Part shown: in pieces, positions 5,814 to 11,350 of the stretch
How positions within the stretch are numbered: position 1 is the first letter of the stretch
How the letters are laid out: every line of letters begins with the position of its first letter
Virus record (IMG/VR): IMGVR_UViG_3300006919_000334
Location: 1 to 27,584 of that record
Length of the DNA: 27,584 nt
DNA from: a virus
Direction: 5' to 3' (one strand)
The notes under the pieces: generated by a model
Seen by the model: the letters and a program-made list of their open reading frames with translations, nothing else
Told to the model about the DNA's origin: nothing
Database searches by the model: none
Position numbers and translations under genes: made by a program

Positions 5814-7620
5814 TAAACGCATGGTAGAAATTGCCACAGGGCACGTTTCCAATAGAAATCAAATAGCAGAACTAAGCAATATCAGTTCTTATATCTTTGA
5901 AGCAAACATGAAAACGGAAACCTATCATAGTTGGTATTGTTTCGATGAGCAATTAAAACAACACATTGATTCTGTAGGTACGATTCAAGGGTTTAATGGT
6001 GCATACTATATTAATAGTATCATTTTAGACTTTGACAAGAAAGACCTAGAAGATAAGGTGTTATACGATGCTGTTCATTGGCTTGTAAATACTGAAATGG
6101 TAGAAGACCTTGGCATCAAAGAGGAGCATATCCTTGTTTGGTATTCAGGTACTGGATTCCATATTGAGATTCCAAATCTGTTTGGGTTCAACCCCTCTAC
6201 TACCTTGCCTGGAGTTGTAAAAGAAACACTTCAGACCATTTTCCCTGAATGTGACAATATCTATGATGGGGCACGTTTAATTCGTGCTCCATTTAGCTAT
6301 AATAGCAAAAAGGGTAATTACAAGATTCCTTTTACGGTTAAAGGTTTTAATAGTTACGATATAGATACTATTAAAAAAGCAAGCAACGAAGGGTTTAAGG
6401 AAAAACATTTAAGCTCAATTGATTCCATTAGACAATTATGGGAACATCTTGAGCCTTATTTGCAGTCCTACATCAAATACCCTGAAACAAGGGTCATTGC
6501 AAAAGACACCGTTAGAAGTCAATTTAGAATTGACCCTAATTCAGTAGTTACTTGTATGCAAAACGTAATAGGAAAAGCTCCTGTTGTCGGTGAGCGTAAT
6601 GATACTATGATGAGGGTTGGTTCTTGGATGAGACGTACTGGAATGCCTTTAGATGTTGTAAAGCATACATTAAGAACTTGGTCTGGTTTAGGCGAAGAAG
6701 CTGATGACTGTGCTAGTAAGGTATTTGAAACAGGATACGAATATGGATGCAATGATTACCTAATGGCTAAGCATTGTAAACCTGAATGTATATACTTTAA
6801 ACATAAAGACTATTCAATGAATCTAAAGAACGCAGATGACATGGCTGATGAGTACGCTGAGTTTCTGCAAAAAGACTTTACGAATAGCTCGTTTAATTTT
6901 GCAGATATATACAAGATGAATCAAGACTTCTGGGTACTACCAGGGGAATTGGTTATTGTGTCAGGTAATACTGGTATGGGTAAATCTACGTGGGTAATGA
7001 ACCTCGTAAGTAAAATTCCCCATCTTCCAGTAATGTTCTTGTCTTTGGAAAATCAACAACATTTGACGTTTAGAAGGTTTATTCAAATGTGTCATGGTTT
7101 AACAAAGGAAGAAGCAATGGCAGTCTATAGGGACCCTGAGAAAAAAAGAGAGTATCAAAAAGCCTTTAGCCATGTTCAAGTTACTTGTGAACCTCCTGAG
7201 TTATCCAGATTAATTGAAGGGATTGCTAGGAGTAAACCAAAAGTTGTTGTGGTAGACACAAGTGATATGATTTGGGTAAAAGGCATTCACGATGAAATAG
7301 GAAAAATGAATGAGATTATCAATGGACTTAAAGGTGTAGCACAAAATCAAGACTGTATAGTGATTGTAGTGCATCACGTAAACAAGGAAGCTCAGAATAC
7401 TGGAGTAGTTCGTATGAGTAGTTTAAAAGGTACGAGCAATGTCTCTCAGAAAGCTGACAAAGTATTGGTAATCAATGGCGAAATGCACGAACTAAGAAGG
7501 AGTGTAACAAGTGAAAAAGCAAGAGATGAAGGGTATATGCAGTTAATGTTTGAATTCTCAAGAAAGGATTTTCTATTCAACCAGGTCTCAGGCGAAGGTG
7601 GTTTTAATGTTCAAAGTTAA
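5806..7620 (+). CDS. PrimPol-helicase fusion (AEP primase + DnaB-type helicase)
   Basis: From ATG 5806 the protein has 604 residues. This start overlaps the upstream stop by 8 bases; an ATG at 5743 would give an unrelated leader. The N-terminal half carries archaeo-eukaryotic primase motifs: D75-F-D77 (metal-binding hhhDhD), S114-G-T-G-F-H119, and G155-A-R-L-I-R-A-P. Residues about 265-295 resemble a PriCT segment, and C315, C324 and C328 could bind zinc. The C-terminal half is a RecA-fold DnaB-like helicase: Walker A G387-N-T-G-M-G-K393-S-T, Walker B at 480-484 ending in D484, a DnaB-like LSLEN segment, and H523-H524. One chain would thus unwind DNA and make primers, as in the PrimPol-helicase of Nitratiruptor phage NrS-1. 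All key residues look intact. Confidence 0.85.
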   Translation: MPDKRMVEIATGHVSNRNQIAELSNISSYIFEANMKTETYHSWYCFDEQLKQHIDSVGTIQGFNGAYYINSIILDFDKKDLEDKVLYDAVHWLVNTEMVEDLGIKEEHILVWYSGTGFHIEIPNLFGFNPSTTLPGVVKETLQTIFPECDNIYDGARLIRAPFSYNSKKGNYKIPFTVKGFNSYDIDTIKKASNEGFKEKHLSSIDSIRQLWEHLEPYLQSYIKYPETRVIAKDTVRSQFRIDPNSVVTCMQNVIGKAPVVGERNDTMMRVGSWMRRTGMPLDVVKHTLRTWSGLGEEADDCASKVFETGYEYGCNDYLMAKHCKPECIYFKHKDYSMNLKNADDMADEYAEFLQKDFTNSSFNFADIYKMNQDFWVLPGELVIVSGNTGMGKSTWVMNLVSKIPHLPVMFLSLENQQHLTFRRFIQMCHGLTKEEAMAVYRDPEKKREYQKAFSHVQVTCEPPELSRLIEGIARSKPKVVVVDTSDMIWVKGIHDEIGKMNEIINGLKGVAQNQDCIVIVVHHVNKEAQNTGVVRMSSLKGTSNVSQKADKVLVINGEMHELRRSVTSEKARDEGYMQLMFEFSRKDFLFNQVSGEGGFNVQS

Positions 7621-7783
7621 AAAGCATTCTACTGACAAAGGGAGGTCAATAAGGTTAATTCTCCTTTCTTTATTCTCCCTTGAGTTAGGCTTGCACGATT
7701 TAAATGGAATGCATTTAAGTGCTGGACTAGGCGTGGGACCTGTTGAATTATCCATGTCATTTCATACGTGGGATAAATGGTAA
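7607..7783 (+). CDS. 58-aa hypothetical phage protein
   Basis: The chosen ATG at 7607 overlaps the end of the PrimPol-helicase gene by 14 bases, with an AAGGTGG upstream. The protein is basic at the start, then has ILLSLFSLELGLHDLNG and an end GVGPVELSMSFHTWDKW. The clean block structure and the stop overlapping the next ATG suggest a real small phage protein rather than chance. It may associate with membrane, but the hydrophobic run is short. No function is recognised. A start at 7550 would add a segment read from inside the helicase gene and is unlikely. Confidence 0.6.
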   Translation: MFKVKKHSTDKGRSIRLILLSLFSLELGLHDLNGMHLSAGLGVGPVELSMSFHTWDKW

Positions 7784-8034
7784 TGAAAGAAATCTTTACA
7801 GAGGAATGCATTACCAATCCTACGTATTTAATACATTGGTGTGATAACGATGAACATAGAGAACACGTTGAAATATATATGGACTCAAAAGACAATAGAA
7901 ACGAAGCTCATTTGAGGTTCGAGGAATTATTAACTCAAGATAATGTCAGTGATGCTAATTGCTGTATTGTAGATAGAACAACTGAACATTATCCGCAACT
8001 AACTAAAGGAATTCAAAATGACCCAGAATGTTAA
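7783..8034 (+). CDS. 83-aa acidic hypothetical protein
   Basis: The ATG at 7783 shares a base with the preceding stop (TAATG). An ATG at 7777 is in frame and would add two residues. The protein is acidic, with a strand-helix outline (HVEIYMDSKDNRNEAHLRFE) and a run NCCIVDRTTEHYP. No family is recognised. It belongs to the string of small early genes after the helicase. Confidence 0.55.
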   Translation: MKEIFTEECITNPTYLIHWCDNDEHREHVEIYMDSKDNRNEAHLRFEELLTQDNVSDANCCIVDRTTEHYPQLTKGIQNDPEC

Positions 8035-8043
8035 AGGTGAAAT

Positions 8044-8256
8044 ATGCTAGTTAATACAACATTTCAAGATATTTGCTTTGCTGTGGACCGTCTATGGACT
8101 GTCCTAAATGAAGCCAAAGGTTGGGATGATAAAAATAGTATCAGCAGTATAAATAGTGAAAATTGGAGCGAAATAGTAGACGCTATGAAAAGTCTCGAAG
8201 AAGAACTAGAAATAGACAGAGATGAAAATGGCGAATATTATTGCACTGCAATATGA
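8044..8256 (+). CDS. 70-aa acidic hypothetical protein
   Basis: AAAGGTG precedes the ATG at 8044. The protein is short and mainly helical (TTFQDICFAVDRLWTVLNEA and IVDAMKSLEEELEIDRDE) with a strongly acidic end. Its stop overlaps the resolvase start as ATGA at 8253-8256, suggesting translational coupling to that gene. No function is recognised. Confidence 0.55.
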   Translation: MLVNTTFQDICFAVDRLWTVLNEAKGWDDKNSISSINSENWSEIVDAMKSLEEELEIDRDENGEYYCTAI

Positions 8257-8555
8257 GCAATCCTAGTAAACGTAAAGGGAATGCATTTGAACGTGAATTA
8301 GTACAAAACGCTAAGGGCTGGGGTTTCTCAGCCCGAAGGGCGTGGGGTTCTAATGGGCGGTCTTTGGGTATGCACGAAGAAGTTGATTGTGTAATTGAAG
8401 ACTATACCGTTCAAGCAAAAATACGTAAGACACTGCCTAAGTATCTCAAGTGTGAGCATACTGATATAGTGGCATTTAGAGAAAGCAGAGGTACTACCTA
8501 TGCTTTGATGCCAATGGACACTTTTTATGATTTAATAAAAAAACTTAAAGGATAA
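8253..8555 (+). CDS. Hjc-like Holliday junction resolvase
   Basis: From ATG 8253 the protein has 100 residues. It starts with K-R-K-G-N-A-F-E-R-E-L, the classic opening of archaeal Hjc-type resolvases, followed by W-G-F-S-A-R-R-A-W-G-S-N-G-R. The PD-(D/E)XK metal site can be traced: E13, D45 in HEEVDCVIED, and Q54-A-K56 in place of E-x-K. The length is near the short end for the family. The enzyme would cut four-way junctions produced by recombination, matching the annealing protein and SSB-like protein upstream. The ATGA overlap with the preceding gene fixes the start. Confidence 0.8.
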   Translation: MSNPSKRKGNAFERELVQNAKGWGFSARRAWGSNGRSLGMHEEVDCVIEDYTVQAKIRKTLPKYLKCEHTDIVAFRESRGTTYALMPMDTFYDLIKKLKG

Positions 8556-8556
8556 T

Positions 8557-8877
8557 ATGAAAAACAAAAAGAACATGGTATATGTTGATTTTGGCAAATG
8601 GAATGATGAAATAAGAGAGACAAATGGTCTAATAAGAAACGATACAATAGTCAAATTAGACATTGAAAGTTTAATGATGGGTAGTATAGAAGAAAATGTA
8701 CAAGCTACATTAGATAGGCGTTGTAAAGACGATGGTGGAATACAATTTGAAGGCATCATAGCTATAACTACTCCATATCTTAAAGAAGAAGAAATGGATT
8801 TAACAACAACAAGGATTCTTTGCAATAATATGTGCACAGATGTGACCTGGTTGTATAAACCTACAATGGCTAATTAA
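8557..8877 (+). CDS. 106-aa hypothetical protein
   Basis: AAAGGA lies just upstream and the ATG follows the resolvase stop by one base. The protein has a basic start (MKNKKNMVYVDFGKWNDE), then strands with hydrophobic runs (TIVKLDIESLMM, IIAITTPYL) and three cysteines, two of them in LCNNMC. No family is recognised. It lies in the early operon between the resolvase and a zinc-ribbon protein. Confidence 0.6.
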   Translation: MKNKKNMVYVDFGKWNDEIRETNGLIRNDTIVKLDIESLMMGSIEENVQATLDRRCKDDGGIQFEGIIAITTPYLKEEEMDLTTTRILCNNMCTDVTWLYKPTMAN

Positions 8878-8879
8878 TT

Positions 8880-9110
8880 ATGCAATGGGCTATTGATGCT
8901 TTTTGTGGATTAAACACAAAAAAAGGAAAAAGTAAAGTTGTTGAAACATCGGCAGGAAAATATCAAAGAAAACTATCGGATAGAATGAGTTACTGTGTTT
9001 CTTGTGAATCAGTATGGGAAAAAGACAGAAATCAACCAAACTATATATTTAAATATCAAGGATTCCCTACATGGGGAATCAAACGAAAGGAGTGTAAGTA
9101 CTGTGAGTAA
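8880..9110 (+). CDS. 76-aa zinc-ribbon-like protein
   Basis: Two cysteine pairs, C-V-S-C and C-K-Y-C, lie about 30 residues apart in the second half, as in small zinc ribbons. The first half is short and basic (KKGKSKVVETSAGKYQRKLS). The protein could bind nucleic acid or a protein partner. Its last codons overlap the GTG start of the next gene, and its end contains that gene's AAAGGAG ribosome site. Confidence 0.6.
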   Translation: MQWAIDAFCGLNTKKGKSKVVETSAGKYQRKLSDRMSYCVSCESVWEKDRNQPNYIFKYQGFPTWGIKRKECKYCE

Positions 9111-9327
9111 AATAGAATTTGTAAAACCTGTTTTACATATTGATAAATTTTTTAAAGTAGCAGACTATTTAATAACGTCTGATGATTATGAGCTTAATCA
9201 GTTAGGTAGAGTTATGCGTAGTACCTATGAGGCTCAAATGGTAGAAATGGAGGAACGTGAATGTAAGCCAGAAACGGACATAGAAAACTACAATCCTAAT
9301 GATTGTAAGTCTGGCGTGTGTGATTAA
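9103..9327 (+). CDS. 74-aa hypothetical protein with GTG start
   Basis: The start is taken as GTG 9103 because AAAGGAG lies 10 bases upstream. Earlier in-frame codons would be read from inside the zinc-ribbon gene. The protein begins MSKIEFVKPVLHIDKFFKVA, has a helix YELNQLGRVMRSTYEAQMVE, and ends in an acidic tail with three cysteines (CKPETD and CKSGVCD). No family is recognised. It is the last gene before the 302-base repeat-rich gap. Confidence 0.6.
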   Translation: MSKIEFVKPVLHIDKFFKVADYLITSDDYELNQLGRVMRSTYEAQMVEMEERECKPETDIENYNPNDCKSGVCD

Positions 9328-9341
9328 TCCCAGCATCACGT

Positions 9342-9424
9342 TTTGGGGGATAAGGTTGCTATGAATAAGGCTCTCCGCATAGAGTATTCATACAGTGAAT
9401 TAACACCTATGCTTTATCCCCAAA
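9342..9424. repeat. nested inverted repeats, part of the structured gap 9328-9629
   Basis: The outer arms TTTGGGGGATAA (9342-9353) and TTATCCCCAAA (9414-9424) match except for one extra G. Inside them TATGAATA (9360-9367) pairs with TATTCATA (9385-9392), and CTCT (9371-9374) pairs with AGAG (9381-9384) around the loop CCGCAT. This could fold as a nested stem structure in RNA or single-stranded DNA. No gene is seen here. Confidence 0.7.
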
Positions 9425-9429
9425 TTAAA

Positions 9430-9500
9430 TGGGTTAACATTGTTTTGTTGATGTCAAAATATTAACACATAAGACATAAAATAACTAAAACGTTAACCCA
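9430..9500. repeat. 9-bp inverted repeat TGGGTTAAC/GTTAACCCA
   Basis: TGGGTTAAC (9430-9438) and GTTAACCCA (9492-9500) are perfect inverted copies 53 bases apart. Each arm contains the palindrome GTTAAC. The sequence between them is very AT-rich (ATTAACACATAAGACATAAA and neighbours). Paired protein-binding sites flanking an easily melted stretch would suit an origin, but this is inference. Confidence 0.65.
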
Positions 9501-9506
9501 GAATAT

Positions 9507-9601
9507 TAGGAGGATTTAAAAATCATAAAAACTTTTTTTATTGCAGTAAAAAAAGGGACAATGATAACTAGAGGTTGGCACCAAAAAGTTAAATCCTCCT
9601 A
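9507..9601. repeat. 13-bp inverted repeat containing AGGAGG and CCTCCT, with inner hairpin
   Basis: TAGGAGGATTTAA (9507-9519) and TTAAATCCTCCTA (9589-9601) are perfect inverted copies. Within them ATCAT (9522-9526) pairs with ATGAT (9561-9565), and ACTTTTTTT-free arms CTTTTTTT (9532-9539) and AAAAAAAG (9548-9555) form a hairpin that A9540-T9547 extends to 9 bp. The first outer arm is a perfect ribosome-binding sequence that the second arm would hide in RNA. A 15-codon frame (ATG 9561 to TAA 9609-9611) overlaps the second arm. Confidence 0.75.
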
Positions 9602-9629
9602 TAAACTTTAAACAAATAAGGAGTAAAAC

Positions 9630-9815
9630 ATGAGATATTATTGGGAAGCATTATTTAGCGTAGAATATTTCCCTTACTGGGAATTCAGTATGCTAATGGT
9701 ACTAGGATTAAATCTTAGTGCATTATGGAGGCTTCACGTATTGGAAAATAATCTAGATGGATTAATTGAAGAAATGTGGGGTACTATTAAAAAAACCATG
9801 GTAAAGGATAAATAA
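9630..9815 (+). CDS. 61-aa small membrane protein
   Basis: A clear AAGGAG precedes the ATG. The N-terminal half is aromatic and hydrophobic, including EFSMLMVLGLNLSALWRLHV as one probable membrane span. The second half is a charged helix (ENNLDGLIEEMWGTIKKT) likely on the cytoplasmic side. It is followed after two bases by another small membrane protein. A holin-like or superinfection role is possible for a pair of this kind, but no family is recognised. Confidence 0.65.
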   Translation: MRYYWEALFSVEYFPYWEFSMLMVLGLNLSALWRLHVLENNLDGLIEEMWGTIKKTMVKDK

Positions 9816-9817
9816 AA

Positions 9818-9958
9818 ATGGCATTAAGCATAATGATAGGACCAGATTGGTTGTCTTATTTTGAAATAATATCTAAATCTATGTTTTACATAGGTGTAGG
9901 ATTTGGAATCTTAACTTTATCCGTCTTTAAGTGGATGGATTTTCTTTGGAATAGATAA
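9818..9958 (+). CDS. 46-aa single-span membrane protein
   Basis: The frame runs from ATG 9818 to TAA 9956-9958, with AAAGGA upstream inside the end of the preceding gene. The protein is short and hydrophobic: a leader MALSIMIGPDWLSYFEIISK, then MFYIGVGFGILTLSVF as a membrane span and a short tail KWMDFLWNR. It directly follows the 61-residue membrane protein, and the two may act together. The function is unknown. Confidence 0.6.
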   Translation: MALSIMIGPDWLSYFEIISKSMFYIGVGFGILTLSVFKWMDFLWNR

Positions 9959-9969
9959 AAGGAGTTTGT

Positions 9970-10281
9970 ATGTCGTCCCTCAAGCGAGGGGCGAGTGGGA
10001 AGTTAAAGGAAAAAAAAGATTCACGAACGCAAGCAAGAGCAAAAGATATAATATATTATTTAGGCGAAGGATGGATAGATATAACGTTAATTGCCAACGA
10101 AGCTTGCACAACTTATTATAGAAACATAGGTACTTCATCGTATCAACCTAAGCGTTGCCCAAAATGTAAAATGTACTGGGTCAACACCGTTGTTGATTCA
10201 AGTGGTTCTATAAAGCCGAGGAAACTAGATAGTCATTTTTACAATATACCAACAGAAAAAGAAAAATGTTGGAAATGTTAA
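9970..10281 (+). CDS. 103-aa zinc-binding protein
   Basis: A strong AAAAGGAG precedes the ATG. The N-terminus is basic (SSLKRGASGKLKEKKDSRTQ). The cysteine pairs CPKC and CWKC, about 37 residues apart and the second at the very C-terminus, suggest a zinc ribbon. The helix DITLIANEACTTYYR adds a possible DNA-binding helix. Excisionase-like control of the neighbouring integrase would fit the position, but the sequence does not show a MerR- or Xis-type fold. Its stop overlaps the integrase stop on the other strand (shared TTAA at 10278-10281). Confidence 0.65.
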   Translation: MSSLKRGASGKLKEKKDSRTQARAKDIIYYLGEGWIDITLIANEACTTYYRNIGTSSYQPKRCPKCKMYWVNTVVDSSGSIKPRKLDSHFYNIPTEKEKCWKC

Positions 10282-11174
10282 AGCGTAAAATCCTCTATAT
10301 CGTCCACTAATAAAGGAGCGTAATGGTCTTGTGTTGTTTTTACGCAACTGTGACCGAGTAATTTGCTTAATTGATATATAGGCATACCCTTTTTTATTAG
10401 ATTTAATCCAAATGTCCTACGTAGGTCGTGAAAACGAGCGTCTTTTATATCAAGCCTACGTGCGTTCCACTTAAACTTCTTTGTAATAAAATCTAGCGTG
10501 TAGCTCCATAGTTTTTCTGTAGAAGCTAATACCCCACGTGCTTGTGCATTAAGCTTTATAAACCTTTCTCCACTTTTTCCATAGACCTTCATTCTAGTTG
10601 GCTCTATATAATAAGGTTTAATATTGGTAAGCTCTCCCCTCCTAGCTCCTGTGTAATAAGCAAATCGAATAAACTCTTGAAATTCGTCATCTTGAAACTC
10701 GGTTAGGATTATAGAAATTTCTCTTTCATTAAAAACCCTGGTCCTTCCTTTTTTCTTATTTACTTCCATTAGGTTTAATTCAGTTCTAATGCCTTTTGAT
10801 ATCCCCCAATTTACGCAAGCATTAATTCTTGTCTGATAGCCCCTTGCTGTTTCTTTGTTTTCAGGCAATACACGGTTTTTTACAAAACTATTTAAAACGT
10901 ATTTTGTAGTTTGTTTGCTTGCTTCGGTCCATTTACTTAATACATCTTCATCGTTTAAGTATTTTTTTACAAGGGTAGAAAAACTTTCGTATGTTTCTTT
11001 GGGTTTTGGTGCGTAGTAATCACTTAAGGCTTGATATTCCAACGCTGTATGTAATTTATTAGCAGTGTTTTCATTTTTAGTGTGAACTGGGAGTACTACC
11101 CTATGACCTTGTATCTGTTTTCTGTAGTAAATATTACCAAATGAGTCTTTATACAGATTTCTCTTTAAACGCAT
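10278..11174 (-). CDS. int: tyrosine integrase
   Basis: The 298-residue protein has the normal phage-integrase layout: an N-terminal arm-binding region, a core-binding helical domain at about 60-140, and a catalytic domain from about 145. All catalytic residues are visible: R178 in T-G-A-R-R-G-E-L, K200 in the V-Y-G-K-S-G hairpin, H249 and R252 in F-H-D-L-R-R, H275 in L-L-G-H, and the nucleophile Y285 in Q-D-H-Y-A-P-L. It therefore looks active. The gene is read away from the adjacent tRNA-Val fragment, the usual att/int arrangement, and AAAGGGGG precedes its ATG. It would recombine this attP with a host tRNA-Val gene. Confidence 0.93.
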   Translation of the reverse strand: MRLKRNLYKDSFGNIYYRKQIQGHRVVLPVHTKNENTANKLHTALEYQALSDYYAPKPKETYESFSTLVKKYLNDEDVLSKWTEASKQTTKYVLNSFVKNRVLPENKETARGYQTRINACVNWGISKGIRTELNLMEVNKKKGRTRVFNEREISIILTEFQDDEFQEFIRFAYYTGARRGELTNIKPYYIEPTRMKVYGKSGERFIKLNAQARGVLASTEKLWSYTLDFITKKFKWNARRLDIKDARFHDLRRTFGLNLIKKGMPIYQLSKLLGHSCVKTTQDHYAPLLVDDIEDFTL

Positions 11175-11187
11175 GATTTGCCCCCTT

Positions 11188-11211
11188 TATGGCTGTTATA
11201 TGGCTATTGCT
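11188..11211. repeat. short phased direct repeats upstream of int (possible arm-type sites)
   Basis: TATGGCT occurs at 11188-11194 and 11199-11205, exactly 11 bp apart, and a variant TATTGCT follows at 11205-11211. They lie between the integrase start and the tRNA-like attachment core. Spacing of one helical turn fits binding of Int or an excision factor on one DNA face. Confidence 0.45.
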
Positions 11212-11251
11212 ATAAACTCTAGGGCTTAGTAAAAAGTACTGTCACGTCAAG

Positions 11252-11298
11252 TGGGCGATGACGGAGTCGAACCGCCGACCTCTACGATGTCAACGTAG
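11252..11298 (-). other. attachment site (attP): 3' part of tRNA-Val(GAC)
   Basis: Read on the minus strand this is the 3' portion of a tRNA: anticodon stem CTACG/CGTAG with loop TTGACAT (anticodon GAC, valine), variable loop AGGTC, and T arm GGCGG/CCGTC around TTCGACT. The acceptor half ATCGCCC and discriminator A follow, with no CCA. Upstream (11299-11331) the D arm cannot be formed and the conserved GG of the D loop is absent, so the gene is incomplete. The fragment's 3' end faces the integrase start 78 bases away. Phages that insert into tRNA genes carry just such a fragment as attP. Confidence 0.8.
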
Positions 11299-11350
11299 CT
11301 TAATGACTGTAGTACGAGTTACTGTTTGCCCAAACATAGGGCGTAATCTA

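Noticed and set aside
1776-9625. A shared phage promoter motif from ACTTTAA-like sequences before the genes at 1813 and 9630
   Set aside because: TATACTTTAACTAA and TATAAACTTTAAACAA look alike, but two AT-rich copies are too few to claim a promoter.
11252-11331. A complete, functional tRNA-Val gene on the minus strand
   Set aside because: GGGC at 11328-11331 could pair with the acceptor 3' side, but the acceptor has mismatches, the D-arm region is too long (26 bases), no D stem forms and the D-loop GG is missing.
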